The notes beneath the pieces are model-generated. The model did not search any database. It was not told the origin of the DNA and worked only from the letters and a program-made list of their open reading frames with translations. This document shows, in pieces, positions 17,971 to 28,523 of a stretch of 64,000 nucleotides of DNA. How positions within the stretch are numbered: position 1 is the first letter of the stretch; every line of letters begins with the position of its first letter. A program made the position numbers and the translations under genes. The stretch is taken from the NCBI RefSeq assembly GCF_021502585.1, contig NZ_JAKFGM010000001.1, positions 372,001-436,000 of the forward strand, in the 5' to 3' direction. The stretch comes from Sphingomonas cremea (GTDB lineage: Bacteria > Pseudomonadota > Alphaproteobacteria > Sphingomonadales > Sphingomonadaceae).

Positions 17971-18444
17971 TCAGGCAAAATGGTTAAGAAAGCGTTGGGC
18001 GAGTAACCACATTCCGCCCACCGCGATGGCGACGCCGTACGGAACCTCCGGACGGCCAATTTTCTTGCGTGCATGATGAATGCCCATGACAAGCAACGTG
18101 AGTACGCCGCCGGCGATCGACATGATGACAATCAGGGTTATTGTCTCGTAGGGCGTAAACCATAGCGCGAGCGCACCGGCGAGCTTCACATCGCCACCCC
18201 CCATGACATTCATGTAGAAAGCGCCTGCAAACAGCAGGAAGACGACGACTGCCACTCCGACGCGGATCGCCGCATCGGGCCAAAAAGGTACCCCGGCCGA
18301 CCACCAATAGACGGGTGCAAGCAGCGCGATCGTAAGGTTGAGGCCGTCAGAAATCGTGTAGGTACGCACGTCGACGACGGCGATCCAAACGAGAAAGACA
18401 GCCAGCAGGCCGAGCAGCGCCAAGGTGAATCCAATGTTCATCAT
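17971..18444 (-). CDS. cpaA: prepilin peptidase CpaA (A24 family)
   Basis: A 157-residue polytopic membrane protein starting at ATG 18444 (AGAGG upstream). The two aspartates of A24 peptidases are visible: the first in VWIAVVDVRTYTISDGLN and the second in the GGGDVKLAGALALW motif. The enzyme cleaves the leader of Flp-type pilins. It is the first gene of the minus-strand pilus cluster and is divergent from an FAD oxidase gene (50 nt between starts). No pilin gene is found next to it. Confidence 0.92.
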   Translation of the reverse strand: MMNIGFTLALLGLLAVFLVWIAVVDVRTYTISDGLNLTIALLAPVYWWSAGVPFWPDAAIRVGVAVVVFLLFAGAFYMNVMGGGDVKLAGALALWFTPYETITLIVIMSIAGGVLTLLVMGIHHARKKIGRPEVPYGVAIAVGGMWLLAQRFLNHFA

Positions 18445-18494
18445 GACACCACCTCTAGACGGCGCGCCTTTCCAAACCGTAACCAGCCAATGGA

Positions 18495-19601
18495 ATGACA
18501 AAAGTTGACGTCTTGATTGTCGGCGGCGGGATCGCCGGGGCCAGTTTGGGCGCCCGCCTTGCCGCATCGAAGAGCGTTATGCTGATCGAGGCGGAGGATA
18601 TGTGCGGTCGCCATGCCACCGGGCGATCGGCGGCCTTCTGGCAAGCGAGCCTTGGCGGCTCAACGCCGGAACGCCTGCTGAGCATCCTTTCCAAGCCGAT
18701 GTTCGACGCCGGTTGGCCTGGCACCTCGACCGCACTGCTGCGCCAGCGTGGCGCGGTTCACCTGACGGGCCCTTGCGGGGAGCGGATGGATGAGGTCGAC
18801 GACCTAACTGGGGAATATGCCCCGGTGCACCTCAGCCGTGCCCAGATTGATCAGCTGATTCCGGGACTTCGGGCCCAATGGACCGGCGCGTGGTTCGAAG
18901 CCGGATGCGCAGATATTGAGGTCGCAGCATTCCACGCGGCGTGCCTCGCTGCGATCCGCCGACAGGGCGGAAAGGTAGCGACGGATGCTGCATTGCTGGC
19001 CGCTACTCGCACAAGTGGCACCTGGAAAGTCGAGACTAGCGACGGTGAGGTTGAGGCGCCGATCTTGGTCAATGCCGCGGGCGCCTGGGGCGATCAGGTT
19101 GCGGAGTGCGCCGATGTGCAGCGAATGGGACTCGAACCACGGCGGCGAACCGTTGTCCAGCTGCGCGTCGGGCAACGGGGGCTTCGCGACCTGCCGTTCG
19201 TCACCGATCTTCATGAAAGCTTTTATTTCAAGGGGGAGGGCGACAACAGCGTGTGGGTTTGCCCCCTTGATGAGACCTTGGTCGAACCATGCGATGCGGC
19301 GCCGGAGGAGATCGACGTGGCCACCGCGATCGACCGGTTTGAAAAGGCGGTCGACTGGCCGGTCGAGGCAGTGGAGCGCAAATGGGCTGGCCTTCGTACC
19401 TTCGCGCCCGACCGGGCCATGAAGTTCGGGTTCGATCCGATTGCCGATGGATTCTTCTGGTGCGTTGGCCAGGGCGGGATGGGCATCCAGACCGCACCTG
19501 CGGCATCGTTGCTGTGCGCCTCACTGATCGGCGACGAGCCTTTGCCCGCCGAATTGGCCGGCATTGACCCTTCCGACTTCTCGCCTCGCTCTAAGGCTTA
19601 G
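18495..19601 (+). CDS. FAD-dependent oxidoreductase (DAO family)
   Basis: A 368-residue protein with a Rossmann FAD motif at the N-terminus ([20 protein letters not shown]) and the C-terminal FAD-contact segment [19 protein letters not shown] typical of glycine/D-amino-acid oxidase-like enzymes. The length fits the DAO fold. The substrate cannot be determined from context: it is divergent from cpaA and convergent with rnhA, whose stop codon it overlaps (TTAG). Confidence 0.88.
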   Translation: MTKVDVLIVGGGIAGASLGARLAASKSVMLIEAEDMCGRHATGRSAAFWQASLGGSTPERLLSILSKPMFDAGWPGTSTALLRQRGAVHLTGPCGERMDEVDDLTGEYAPVHLSRAQIDQLIPGLRAQWTGAWFEAGCADIEVAAFHAACLAAIRRQGGKVATDAALLAATRTSGTWKVETSDGEVEAPILVNAAGAWGDQVAECADVQRMGLEPRRRTVVQLRVGQRGLRDLPFVTDLHESFYFKGEGDNSVWVCPLDETLVEPCDAAPEEIDVATAIDRFEKAVDWPVEAVERKWAGLRTFAPDRAMKFGFDPIADGFFWCVGQGGMGIQTAPAASLLCASLIGDEPLPAELAGIDPSDFSPRSKA

Positions 19602-20041
19602 CGTCGCGCCTCGGCTTCTGCGCAGGCAAGCTGGTCGGCGCGCTCATTTTCGGGATGGCCCGCATGGCCCCTTACCCAATGCCATTCGATGAGGTGCGGT
19701 CGGCACGCCTCGAGCAGCGCCTGCCATAGCTCGGCATTTTTGACCGGCTTCTTGTCCGCGGTCTTCCAGCCGTTCCTCCGCCAACCGTGGATCCATTTTG
19801 TAATTCCGTCACGCACGTAATTGCTGTCGGTTGTCAGCTGTACATGGCAGGGCCGCTTCAACGCCTTCAGGGCCTCGATCGCAGCCATCAGTTCCATGCG
19901 ATTGTTGGTCGTCGGAGACTCGCCACCCGATAGTTCGCGTTCCTTGTCGCCAAAGCGCAAGATGGCACCCCAGCCGCCTGGTCCTGGATTGCCCTTGCAG
20001 GCGCCATCGGTAAAAATCTCTACCTTTGCGAGTTCGTCCAT
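19598..20041 (-). CDS. rnhA: ribonuclease HI
   Basis: A 147-residue RNase HI. The four catalytic carboxylates sit in [40 protein letters not shown] and [12 protein letters not shown]. The enzyme removes RNA from RNA-DNA hybrids. The frame is open further upstream, but ATG 20041 gives the standard N-terminus. It follows ispH by 5 nt, so both are probably one transcript. Confidence 0.95.
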   Translation of the reverse strand: MDELAKVEIFTDGACKGNPGPGGWGAILRFGDKERELSGGESPTTNNRMELMAAIEALKALKRPCHVQLTTDSNYVRDGITKWIHGWRRNGWKTADKKPVKNAELWQALLEACRPHLIEWHWVRGHAGHPENERADQLACAEAEARR

Positions 20042-20046
20042 CTGGG

Positions 20047-20994
20047 TCAGGCGACCAGTTCGCGCGGAAGCTTGAAGGTCATGCCCTCCAGCACATGCTC
20101 CGACTCTTCCTCCGTCACGTCGAACCGCTCGGACAGGGCCTGGATGACTTCGCGGACAAGGACTTCGGGGGCGGAGGCGCCGGCAGTGAGGCCCACAGTT
20201 GAGGGGCTTCCAAGCCAATCCCAGTCGATGTCGCTTGCGCGCTGGATCAACCGGGCGGGAACGTTCAATCGCTCTGCCACCTCTGCAAGGCGTAGCGAGT
20301 TGCTGCTGTTCGGAGCGCCGATAACCAGCAGTTTCTCGCAACGCGCGGCGATCGTCTTGACCGCTCCCTGCCGGTTCGACGTGGCGTAGCAAATGTCTTC
20401 GTTGCGCGGCGCGAGAATCGCCGGAAAGCGCCGTTGAAGGGTCGCGACAATCTCCGCCGTATCGTCGACGGATAGCGTCGTCTGGGTAAGAAAGCTCAAA
20501 TGTGCGGGATCCGCGACCTCAACATTCTCGGCATGCTCGGTCGTTTCGATGAGTGTCATCTGCCCTTCGGGCACTTGGCCGAATGTACCAATCACCTCGG
20601 GATGGCCGGCGTGGCCAATGAACAAGATATGGGTGCCAGCCTCGACCAGGCGCTCAGCCCGGCGGTGGACCTTGCTGACCAGCGGGCAGGTCGCATCGAG
20701 ATAGTCGAGCCCTCGGGCCTGTGCGGCCGCTGGCACAACCTTGGGTACCCCATGGGCGGAGAAGACCACTGGCCTTCCGTCCGGCACCTCGTCCAGTTCC
20801 TGGACAAACACCGCGCCAAGTCCGCGCAGCCGATCGACTACATAGCGGTTGTGAACAATTTCATGCCGGACATAGACAGGCGGGCCAAACCGCTCGATCG
20901 CCAGTTCGACGATCTTGATTGCGCGGTCGACGCCCGCGCAAAAGCCACGCGGCGCGGCAATCAGCACATGAAGGCGAGGCTTGGAAAGGCTCAT
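20047..20994 (-). CDS. ispH: 4-hydroxy-3-methylbut-2-enyl diphosphate reductase
   Basis: A 315-residue iron-sulfur enzyme catalysing the last step of the MEP isoprenoid pathway. The three cluster cysteines are in [24 protein letters not shown] and the SNRQGAVK-preceding ICYATSNRQ segment; substrate motifs [16 protein letters not shown] and IGAPNSSNS are also present. The length is normal. It is upstream of rnhA in a probable two-gene operon. Confidence 0.96.
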   Translation of the reverse strand: MSLSKPRLHVLIAAPRGFCAGVDRAIKIVELAIERFGPPVYVRHEIVHNRYVVDRLRGLGAVFVQELDEVPDGRPVVFSAHGVPKVVPAAAQARGLDYLDATCPLVSKVHRRAERLVEAGTHILFIGHAGHPEVIGTFGQVPEGQMTLIETTEHAENVEVADPAHLSFLTQTTLSVDDTAEIVATLQRRFPAILAPRNEDICYATSNRQGAVKTIAARCEKLLVIGAPNSSNSLRLAEVAERLNVPARLIQRASDIDWDWLGSPSTVGLTAGASAPEVLVREVIQALSERFDVTEEESEHVLEGMTFKLPRELVA

Positions 20995-21090
20995 GGGCGG
21001 CGATTTAAGGCCTCGCTTGCAGCATTGCTAGGCGGTTCCTATGAACGGGCCGCACCACTGCGTTACGCGTCATCAAAGGAATCAACCATC

Positions 21091-21723
21091 GTGAAGCTTC
21101 GCCTCACTGCTCTTGCCCTGGTCATTCTCGCCACGGGCTGCTCGCGCGAAGGCGAGATCACGCAAGGCGGCATTTACATCACCCGCTCGATTTGCCCGCA
21201 GGTCGGAGTGCCCGCCGCGACCGGGGACATCACCTTGTTCAACCCGGCGAATCGCAGCGACGCAGCAGCGATCGATGTCTCCGCGGCCATCACCAACGTC
21301 CGCGCGTCCTGCAACGATACTGGAGCCAACGTGGTTTCCACTGCTTCCTTCGACGTGGTCGCGACGCGTCGCGATGCCGGCGAAGCTCGCACGGTCGTCC
21401 TGCCATACTTCACCGTTGCAATGCAGGGCGGCACCCAGGTCGTAGCAAAGCATATCGGCAATATCGGGTTGAATTTCGCCGCCGGCAGCATCCGAGCCCA
21501 GACTTCGGGCCAAGCAACGATTCAGGTATCTCGTGCAGCTGCGACCTTGCCCGAAGATGTTCGGAAAGAACTGACACGGGAACGTAAGCCCAGCGATGCC
21601 GACGCAGCGATCGATCCCTTGTCAGATCCCAAGATCCGCGATGCGGTCGCCCGGGCTTCGTTCGAGCATCTTATCGGCTTCCAGCTTACCCAGGAACAGC
21701 TTCGCTACAACGCTACTCGTTGA
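21091..21723 (+). CDS. putative lipoprotein, hypothetical
   Basis: A 210-residue protein. GTG 21091, with AAGGA 10 nt upstream, is chosen because the product starts KLRLTALALVILATGCSRE, a lipoprotein signal with the lipobox LATGC. The mature part (GGIYITRSICPQVGVPAATG ... PYFTVAMQGGTQVVAKHIGN) looks beta-rich and ends in an acidic/basic C-terminus. Similar sphingomonad proteins are annotated only as hypothetical. It is followed by the glycine riboswitch and shows no obvious functional link to it. Confidence 0.75.
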   Translation: MKLRLTALALVILATGCSREGEITQGGIYITRSICPQVGVPAATGDITLFNPANRSDAAAIDVSAAITNVRASCNDTGANVVSTASFDVVATRRDAGEARTVVLPYFTVAMQGGTQVVAKHIGNIGLNFAAGSIRAQTSGQATIQVSRAAATLPEDVRKELTRERKPSDADAAIDPLSDPKIRDAVARASFEHLIGFQLTQEQLRYNATR

Positions 21724-21794
21724 TTCGATTGACAGCGCTGGCTGGCGCCGCCAGAGCGGCTCACGTCACCCAAGGCTAAATTCGGCTGAGGGAG

Positions 21795-21983
21795 GCGATC
21801 GCGGGAGAGACCCGGCCTTGGCCGGGCGCCGAAGGAGCAACCGCCCCCGGAATCTCTCAGGCAAAAGGACCGCGCTCGCCTGACGCTCTGGAAAGCGCTT
21901 CCGTTTTGTCTAGCGGAAGCCACCGAAGGGGTAAGCGGCTCTCAATGCCGTGAAAGCTCTCAGGTCACCGCGACAGAAGGGGG
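21795..21983 (+). promoter_or_regulatory. tandem glycine riboswitch
   Basis: Two consecutive aptamers are visible. The first (about 21797-21875) has GGGAGAGACCCGG, GCCGAAGGAGCAACCGCC and AATCTCTCAGGCAAAAGGAC. The second (about 21883-21983) has CTCTGGAAAGCG, CACCGAAGGGGTAAGC and GCTCTCAGGTCACCG followed by CGACAGAAGGGGG. This is the classic cooperative glycine sensor, which usually turns on the glycine cleavage genes when glycine is abundant. It lies 60 nt upstream of gcvT. It also shows that upstream in-frame starts for gcvT are false. Confidence 0.95.
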
Positions 21984-22045
21984 CCCGGATCAATTTGCGC
22001 GTGCGGACAGCCGTCCCGCGTGCCGGGCTTTCGAGGACCAGCGGC

Positions 22046-23170
22046 GTGACAGAGATCAATGATAATCTGGCAAAATTGCCGCTCGACAGCTGGCACCGCA
22101 GCCGTGGCGGCCGGATGGTGCCATTCGCCGGCTATGAAATGCCGGTTCAGTTTGAAGGCATCATGGCCGAGCATTTGTGGGTCCGCGAACATGCGGGCCT
22201 GTTCGACGTCAGCCATATGGGCCAGCTGTTGTTCCACGGCCCCGATATCGATCGCGCACTCGAGACACTGCTTCCTGGCGACTTGCTGGCGCTGAATGAC
22301 GGCCGGCTTCGTTACTCGATGCTACTGGCCGAGGATGGCGGGATCATCGATGATCTGATGGCTACCCGCCGCGGCGAACATTTCTACCTCGTGGTCAATG
22401 GTGCGACCAAGCACGGCGACATAGAGCAGTTTGAGAAGCGACTGCCGCGCACGATTGTCATGGACCATATGAGGGAACAGGCGCTCTTGGCGCTTCAGGG
22501 GCCAGAGGCGGTTGTTGTGCTCGATACGGTAGTCCCGGGGGTCAGCGAACTGAGCTTCATGCAGGCCGGCCTGTTTCATTGGAATGGCAGGCCGCTGTGG
22601 ATCAGCCGCTCGGGCTACACGGGCGAAGATGGGTTCGAGATTTCAGTTGCCGGACGGGACGTTGAGACGCTCGCGGACGCTCTCACCGCGGACGAACGGG
22701 TCAAGCCGATCGGCTTGGGAGCACGCGATTCGCTCCGGCTTGAGGCTGGTCTTCCCCTTTACGGCCATGACCTTGATGGGACGACCACACCGATCATGGC
22801 CGGCCTGAATTTCGCGATCGGCAAGCGCCGCCGAGCGGAGGGTGGCTTCGCCGGTTCACTGCGGATCATGGCCGAGCTCGACAACGGATCGGCGCTAAAG
22901 CGCGTCGGACTCATGGTCGAGGGTCGCCAGCCGGTCAGGGAGGGCGCCCTAATCCTTGATGCCGAGGGAAGCGAGATTGGGAGGATCACTTCGGGCGGAC
23001 ATTCACCATCGCTCGGAAGGCCGATCGCCATGGGCTATGTCGCGAGCGATCGCGCCGAGACGGGGACCGTGCTGACCATCGAACAGCGTGGCAAGCTTTT
23101 CCAGGCGACGGTCGCGCCGATGCCATTCGTCCCCCATCGCTATCATCGCAAACAGGGAGCAACCGCATGA
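22046..23170 (+). CDS. gcvT: aminomethyltransferase (glycine cleavage T protein)
   Basis: A 374-residue T protein that transfers the methylene group of aminomethyl-lipoyl-H to tetrahydrofolate. Seen are the N-terminus [20 protein letters not shown], the DVSHMGQ motif and [13 protein letters not shown] 22046 (GAGGA about 8 nt upstream) is used; earlier in-frame codons fall inside the riboswitch. The gene overlaps gcvH by 4 nt. First gene of a riboswitch-controlled operon. Confidence 0.95.
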   Translation: MTEINDNLAKLPLDSWHRSRGGRMVPFAGYEMPVQFEGIMAEHLWVREHAGLFDVSHMGQLLFHGPDIDRALETLLPGDLLALNDGRLRYSMLLAEDGGIIDDLMATRRGEHFYLVVNGATKHGDIEQFEKRLPRTIVMDHMREQALLALQGPEAVVVLDTVVPGVSELSFMQAGLFHWNGRPLWISRSGYTGEDGFEISVAGRDVETLADALTADERVKPIGLGARDSLRLEAGLPLYGHDLDGTTTPIMAGLNFAIGKRRRAEGGFAGSLRIMAELDNGSALKRVGLMVEGRQPVREGALILDAEGSEIGRITSGGHSPSLGRPIAMGYVASDRAETGTVLTIEQRGKLFQATVAPMPFVPHRYHRKQGATA

Positions 23171-23538
23171 GCCTCTATTTCACCAAAGACCATGAATGGA
23201 TCCGCGTTGACGGCGATGTAGCGACGGTCGGAATTTCCAATCACGCTCAGGAAGCCTTGGGTGATATCGTGTTCGCTGAAGTGCCAGATGCGGGGAAGAG
23301 CCTCTCCAAGGGCGATGATGCGGCTGTTGTGGAGTCGGTCAAGGCCGCCAGCGATGTATATGCCCCGGTCGGCGGCGAAGTGATCGAAGGCAATTCCGCG
23401 CTGGCCGACGATCCCTCGTTGATCAATCGCGACCCCGAAGGCGAGGGCTGGTTTTTCAAGCTCAGGCTCGCGAACACAAACGAACTCGATGGGCTGATGG
23501 ATGAGGCTGCCTATCGCGAATGGGTAAAGACGCTCTGA
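23167..23538 (+). CDS. gcvH: glycine cleavage system H protein
   Basis: A 123-residue lipoyl carrier protein that shuttles the aminomethyl group between P, T and L proteins. The lipoylation site is the lysine in [19 protein letters not shown]. The 4-nt overlap with gcvT and the 19-nt overlap with the following methyltransferase gene indicate coupled translation. The length is normal. Confidence 0.96.
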   Translation: MSLYFTKDHEWIRVDGDVATVGISNHAQEALGDIVFAEVPDAGKSLSKGDDAAVVESVKAASDVYAPVGGEVIEGNSALADDPSLINRDPEGEGWFFKLRLANTNELDGLMDEAAYREWVKTL

Positions 23539-24284
23539 CTGACGCTCCCGCCTCGACCAGCAAATGGGATGCTGAGGACTATGCCCGCATCGGTGGGTTC
23601 GTGCCCGCATTGGGGCAGGCCGCGCTCGAGCTACTCGACCCTCAACCGGGCGAGCACATCCTCGATGTCGGCTGCGGCGACGGAACGCTGACGCTCAAGA
23701 TCAAGGAAATGGGCGCCGACGTAATCGGTATCGACAATAGCCTGAGCATGGTCGCGGCGGCCAAGGCCAAAGGCCTTGATGCGCGGCTGATGGATGCCGC
23801 TGACCTTCGCTTCTCGGAAGCGTTCGACGCGGCCTTTTCCAATGCCACACTGCACTGGGTTCTCGACAAGGAGCGTGCGGCGCGTGCGATCTGGTTCGCG
23901 CTGAAGCCCCGCGGCCGTTTCGCCGGCGAGATGGGTGGGCAGGGGAACCTCGCCAAACTGCGTGAGGCGCTCGATGATGAGTTGGTCGCTCGTGGCTTTG
24001 GTCCGCCAACCTATGCCGCCAACTGGTATCCTTCGGTGGAAGAGTTCACCGCCGTCTATGAGCAGGCCGGGTTCAAGGAAATCGACGCTCGGCTGATTGA
24101 GCGGCCGACTCCGCTCGATCACGGCGTCGCTGCCTGGGTGACCACGTTCCGCGCCGGGTGGCTCGATCGTGCCGGTGTTCCGCATGAGGAACGCCGCTCG
24201 ATCGCAGAGGCGGTCGCCGATCGCGTGGGCTCGAACATCGCGGATTACGTCCGCCTTCGCTTCATCATGAGGAAGCCAAACTGA
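23520..24284 (+). CDS. class I SAM-dependent methyltransferase embedded in the gcv operon
   Basis: A 254-residue protein with motif [16 protein letters not shown], motif [17 protein letters not shown] and a post-motif SNATLHWV typical of the trans-aconitate methyltransferase (Tam)-like group. It sits between gcvH and gcvPA, overlapping gcvH by 19 nt and touching gcvPA (TGATG). The substrate is unknown; small organic acids are possible by similarity. Its place suggests a role tied to glycine/one-carbon status, which is inference. Confidence 0.85.
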   Translation: MGKDALTDAPASTSKWDAEDYARIGGFVPALGQAALELLDPQPGEHILDVGCGDGTLTLKIKEMGADVIGIDNSLSMVAAAKAKGLDARLMDAADLRFSEAFDAAFSNATLHWVLDKERAARAIWFALKPRGRFAGEMGGQGNLAKLREALDDELVARGFGPPTYAANWYPSVEEFTAVYEQAGFKEIDARLIERPTPLDHGVAAWVTTFRAGWLDRAGVPHEERRSIAEAVADRVGSNIADYVRLRFIMRKPN

Positions 24285-25642
24285 TGCGTTATTTGCCGCT
24301 GAGCGATTCCGATCGCTCTGCCATGCTTGAGAAGGTCGGGGCCACCTCGATAGACGAGCTATTTCGGGACGTACCCGAGGAGGCGCGGCTGAAGGGGCCA
24401 ATCGACGGATTGCCGATGCACGCCAGCGAAATGGCGGTCGAGCGGGACCTTACCGCCATGGCCCGGAAGAATATGGTCGCGGGCGAGGTACCCTTCTTCC
24501 TCGGCTGCGGGGCATATAAGCACCATGTACCGGCGAGCGTCGATCATCTGATCCAGCGCGGCGAGTTCCTTACAGCCTATACGCCCTACCAGCCGGAAAT
24601 CGCGCAGGGCACGCTGCAGGTTCTTTTCGAGTTCCAGACCCAGGTCGCGCGGCTGCTTGGCTGCGAGGTCGCCAACGCGTCGATGTACGATGGCTCGACT
24701 GCTTGCTGGGAAGCGATCGGCATGGCGCGACGGATCACCCGGAAATCGAAGGCGATCCTCTCGTCGGGCCTTCACCCGCATTATGTCTCCGTCTGCAATA
24801 CGATGGCCAAATTCACCGGCGACACGCTGGAGACGGCATTGCCGGCGCTCGACGATGCGACCGATGCCGAGCGGCTGATCGCCAGCATCGACGATGAGGT
24901 GAGCTGCGTCGTGGTGCAGTATCCGGACATCCTCGGCCGGATCACCGACCTGACCCCGATCGCCGTAGCGGCGCAGGCCAAGGGCGCGCTGCTGATCGCC
25001 GTGGTTACCGAACCGGTGGCTTTGGGCCTCATCAAGGCGCCGGGCGAGATGGGGGCGGATATTGTCGTCGGCGAAGGCCAGTCGATCGGCGTCGGGCTGC
25101 AATTCGGCGGACCTTATGTCGGCCTGTTCGCCACCCGCGAGAAATTTGTTCGTCAGATGCCGGGTCGTCTGGCCGGTGAAACGGTCGATGCCGAGGGCAA
25201 GCGCGGCTTTGTGCTGACCCTGTCGACCCGCGAGCAGCATATTCGCCGTGAGAAGGCGACCTCCAACATTTGCACCAACTCGGGTCTTTGCGCACTGGCT
25301 TTCTCGATCCACCTAACCTTGTTGGGCGAAAAGGGCCTAACGGAGCTTGCTAAATTGAATCACGCGCGCGCGTGCGAGGCGGCAGGACGGCTGTCGGCCA
25401 TCCCGGGCGTGCGCCTGGTGAACGATAGCTTCTTCAACGAATTCACTTTGGAATTGCCGATAGAGGCACGGCCGGCGGTCCATGCGATGGTCGAGAATGG
25501 GGTGCTGGGCGGCGTTTCGCTCGGGCGGCTCTATCCCGGTGTTGATGCGCTTAAAAATGGGTTGGTGGTCGCTGTCACCGAGGTTGTCAGCGACGCAGAT
25601 ATCCACGCGCTGGAAGCCGCGCTCAAGGAGGTATGCAAGTGA
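24284..25642 (+). CDS. gcvPA: glycine decarboxylase subunit 1 (P protein alpha)
   Basis: A 452-residue N-terminal half of the P protein. Typical segments are [36 protein letters not shown] and [15 protein letters not shown] (split here by motif). With GcvPB it forms the PLP enzyme that decarboxylates glycine and loads the H-protein lipoyl arm. Two-gene P protein is usual in alphaproteobacteria. It overlaps both neighbours by 4 nt or less. Confidence 0.96.
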   Translation: MRYLPLSDSDRSAMLEKVGATSIDELFRDVPEEARLKGPIDGLPMHASEMAVERDLTAMARKNMVAGEVPFFLGCGAYKHHVPASVDHLIQRGEFLTAYTPYQPEIAQGTLQVLFEFQTQVARLLGCEVANASMYDGSTACWEAIGMARRITRKSKAILSSGLHPHYVSVCNTMAKFTGDTLETALPALDDATDAERLIASIDDEVSCVVVQYPDILGRITDLTPIAVAAQAKGALLIAVVTEPVALGLIKAPGEMGADIVVGEGQSIGVGLQFGGPYVGLFATREKFVRQMPGRLAGETVDAEGKRGFVLTLSTREQHIRREKATSNICTNSGLCALAFSIHLTLLGEKGLTELAKLNHARACEAAGRLSAIPGVRLVNDSFFNEFTLELPIEARPAVHAMVENGVLGGVSLGRLYPGVDALKNGLVVAVTEVVSDADIHALEAALKEVCK

Positions 25643-27237
25643 CCGCCGTCAATCCGTCGGGCTGGCGCCCGTCCGCCCCGTCAAACGACGAGGGTACCGC
25701 CGTTGCGACCGTCACCGGTAACCGTGCACTGATGCTCGAAGAGCCCCTCCTGTTCGAGATCGGCGGACGCAACCAGACTGGCGTGGACCTGGAGCCAGCG
25801 AAAGCAGGCGCCTCTCGCCTCGGGGGCCTCGAGCGTCATGGTCTCGATCTCCCCGGCCTCAGCGAGCCGGAAGCGGTGCGCCACTATACCCGCCTGTCGC
25901 GGCAGAATTACGCCATCGACCTTGGCCTGTTCCCGCTTGGGTCCTGCACAATGAAGCATAATCCGCGCCTCAACGAAAAGATGGCGCGGCTACCGGGCTT
26001 TGCCGATATCCACCCGCTCCAGCCGCAGGAAACAGTGCAGGGTGCGCTTGAACTAATCAACCGGCTTGCCTTCTGGCTGCTCGAACTTACCGGCATGCAT
26101 GGCGTGGCGATGAGCCCAAAGGCCGGCGCCCATGGCGAGTTGTGCGGGCTGCTTTGCATCCGCACTGCCCTTGAAGCGCGCGGCGACGCCCGCGAAGTGG
26201 TGCTGGTGCCGGAAAGCGCCCATGGCACCAATCCGGCGACTGCCGCCTTCTGCGGCTATCGGGTCGAGAATATTCCGGCGACCAAGGCTGGCCGCGTTGA
26301 CCTTGAGGCGCTCAAGGTTCGCCTTGGGCCCGACGTTGCCGCGGTAATGATCACAAACCCCAACACCTGCGGCTTGTTCGAGCCGCAGATGAAGGAGATC
26401 AGCGACGCGGTGCATGCCGCCGGCGGATTCGTCTATTGCGATGGTGCCAATTTCAACGCGATCGTCGGCAAGGTCCGCCCTGGGGATCTCGGCATCGACG
26501 CGATGCACATCAATCTGCACAAGACCTTCTCGACCCCGCATGGCGGCGGCGGCCCGGGTTCGGGGCCGGTCGTCCTGTCAGAGGCGCTGGCGTCTTTTGC
26601 GCCGCTGCCGTTTGCGGCAAAATATCCCGATGGGACCTACAAGCTGGTCGAAGAAGAACATGCCGCCGAAGAGCATCCCAACGCATTCGGCCGGATGGTC
26701 GCATTCCATGGCCAGATGGGCATGTTCACCCGCGCCCTGACTTATATGCTTAGCCACGGCGCCGACGGGCTTGCCCAGGTTGCCGAGGATAGCGTCTTAA
26801 ATGCCAACTACATCCTTCGCAGCCTTGAAGACGTGCTCGACGCGCCCTTCGCGCACAGCGGCCCCTGCATGCACGAGGCGATTTTCAGCGACAAAGGCTT
26901 CGCGGAGGGCTTCTCGACGATCGATGTTGCCAAGGCGCTGATCGACGAGGGCTTCCACCCGATGACCATGTATTTCCCGCTGGTCGTCCATGGGGCCATG
27001 CTGGTCGAACCGACCGAGACCGAGTCCAAGGCTAATCTCGACCAGTTCATTGCGGCGCTCCGCTCGATCGCCGAGCGGGCGCGCGTTGGCGATGAGACGC
27101 TGAAGGCGGCACCAGTCTACGCCCCACGGCGTCGCCTCGACGAGACGCTTGCGGCCAGAAAGCCGGTGCTGGCCTACAAGACGCCGGCGCCCGATGGATC
27201 GAGCACGGGGCTTGGCGCTCACTTCGGCGGGGGCTGA
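25639..27237 (+). CDS. gcvPB: glycine decarboxylase subunit 2 (P protein beta)
   Basis: A 532-residue subunit carrying the PLP lysine in [23 protein letters not shown] 25639, overlapping the gcvPA stop, is preferred because AAGGAGG ends 7 nt before it; ATG 25633 is in frame but lies almost on the ribosome binding site. Other recognisable parts: [14 protein letters not shown] and [14 protein letters not shown]. Fifth gene of the riboswitch operon. Confidence 0.95.
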   Translation: MTAVNPSGWRPSAPSNDEGTAVATVTGNRALMLEEPLLFEIGGRNQTGVDLEPAKAGASRLGGLERHGLDLPGLSEPEAVRHYTRLSRQNYAIDLGLFPLGSCTMKHNPRLNEKMARLPGFADIHPLQPQETVQGALELINRLAFWLLELTGMHGVAMSPKAGAHGELCGLLCIRTALEARGDAREVVLVPESAHGTNPATAAFCGYRVENIPATKAGRVDLEALKVRLGPDVAAVMITNPNTCGLFEPQMKEISDAVHAAGGFVYCDGANFNAIVGKVRPGDLGIDAMHINLHKTFSTPHGGGGPGSGPVVLSEALASFAPLPFAAKYPDGTYKLVEEEHAAEEHPNAFGRMVAFHGQMGMFTRALTYMLSHGADGLAQVAEDSVLNANYILRSLEDVLDAPFAHSGPCMHEAIFSDKGFAEGFSTIDVAKALIDEGFHPMTMYFPLVVHGAMLVEPTETESKANLDQFIAALRSIAERARVGDETLKAAPVYAPRRRLDETLAARKPVLAYKTPAPDGSSTGLGAHFGGG

Positions 27238-27884
27238 TGGCGAAACCCAGCTTCCCACCCTACAACGTAGGCGATCTTGGAACAGGCGTTCGTCGCCAAT
27301 CGCCCGCCGCTGCGCGAAACGTTGGCCCGATCGGCGACGTACTCGCGGACTGGCTGCCGACCAGGGGAACAGTGCTGGAGATTGCCAGCGGGACGGGCGA
27401 GCATGCGTTGGCGTTTGCGCGCCGCTTCCCCAGCCTGACATGGCAACCTAGCGACCCGGACCCGCACGCGCTGGCATCAATCGAAGCGTGGTGCGCGGAA
27501 GGTCCCGACAACCTTTTGCCACCGCTTCAACTCGACGTTTGTGAGGCCGATTGGTCAGTCGGGGAAGCCGATGCGATCCTTTGCATCAACATGGTTCACA
27601 TCAGCCCTTGGGAGGCATCTCGGGGCTTAATTGATGGGGCTGCAACGCTCCTTCGCAAGGGCGCTCCGCTTATTTTCTATGGGCCGTGGCTGGAGGCTGA
27701 CGTGGTAACCGCCCCATCGAACCTTGCGTTCGACCAAAGCCTCAAAGATCGCGACCCACATTGGGGCCTTCGAAGTGTCGAGGATTTTGCTGCGGAGGCC
27801 GCACTACGCCACATCACCCTTGCCGAGCGCCGAACCATGCCGGCCAACAATATTATGCTGCGCTTCTTCGCGAAGGGTATCTGA
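27237..27884 (+). CDS. DUF938 family SAM-dependent methyltransferase-like protein
   Basis: A 215-residue protein with an SAM-binding motif (VLEIASGTGEHALAFA) and the DUF938 segments PAAARNVGPI, WQPSDPDPHALASI and INMVHISPWEA. Its ATG overlaps the gcvPB stop (TGATG), making it the sixth gene of the operon. Function unknown. Its last 81 nt overlap the 3' end of the convergent PAP2 gene. Confidence 0.85.
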   Translation: MAKPSFPPYNVGDLGTGVRRQSPAAARNVGPIGDVLADWLPTRGTVLEIASGTGEHALAFARRFPSLTWQPSDPDPHALASIEAWCAEGPDNLLPPLQLDVCEADWSVGEADAILCINMVHISPWEASRGLIDGAATLLRKGAPLIFYGPWLEADVVTAPSNLAFDQSLKDRDPHWGLRSVEDFAAEAALRHITLAERRTMPANNIMLRFFAKGI

Positions 27885-28472
27885 ACGCGATGCGACGGTT
27901 AGTGCTGTCGCCACCGCTAGCAATCCAAACGCCCATCCGCCGATAACATCGCTTGGCCAATGAACTCCGAGCCAGACGCGGGTGAAGCCGACCAGGACGG
28001 CCAAAGCCAAGGCGGCCCATACAGCTTTCGCTCGATACGCAGCCGGACACGCGATTAACGCAGTGGCGAGAAATGCTGTCATGCTGTTGGCGCTATGGCC
28101 GCTTGGGTAGGCAAGGCTGTGGATCAAAGCCGGATCCAGCGGTGGCCGTGGGCGCCCTATCCATTGTTTGAGACCGTCGACGAGCGACCGTTCCCCTAGG
28201 ACCGTTACGGCCAGTAGCAAGGCCAACCCTGGCGCGCGCCTCAAGAGCAGCGACAATGCCGCCAAACCAGCGATGCTCAAGGTGATGGGAGCACTCCCTA
28301 TCTGAGTAAGCAGGGCAGCGGCCTGGGTCATTGCCGGCAAATCGGCCCGCATTTTTGCCAGCACGTGCATCAGCGCAGGTTCGGCCCCGCTGCCCGGGCC
28401 GCCTAGAAACCCCGCCAGAATAAATGTCAGAATGAGGCCAGCCACGAATATGGGTCGTGTAATTATGTTCAT
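27804..28472 (-). CDS. PAP2-family membrane phosphatase
   Basis: A 222-residue protein with about six membrane helices and the three acid-phosphatase motifs: KQWIGRPRP, YPSGHSANS and RVWLGVHWPSDVIGG. Members dephosphorylate lipid phosphates such as undecaprenyl pyrophosphate or phosphatidate. The catalytic His residues of motifs 2 and 3 are present. The C-terminal 26 codons overlap the opposite-strand DUF938 gene. Confidence 0.9.
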   Translation of the reverse strand: MNIITRPIFVAGLILTFILAGFLGGPGSGAEPALMHVLAKMRADLPAMTQAAALLTQIGSAPITLSIAGLAALSLLLRRAPGLALLLAVTVLGERSLVDGLKQWIGRPRPPLDPALIHSLAYPSGHSANSMTAFLATALIACPAAYRAKAVWAALALAVLVGFTRVWLGVHWPSDVIGGWAFGLLAVATALTVASRSDTLREEAQHNIVGRHGSALGKGDVA

Positions 28473-28523
28473 GGTGTTCCCACGTTAAATGAAGGTTTAC
28501 CGCTTTGGCCTAGCATTGCCGTC

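Noticed and set aside
21950-22045. Longer gcvT N-terminus starting at 21950
   Set aside because: That start lies in the second glycine aptamer; GTG 22046 has an SD and the family N-terminus.
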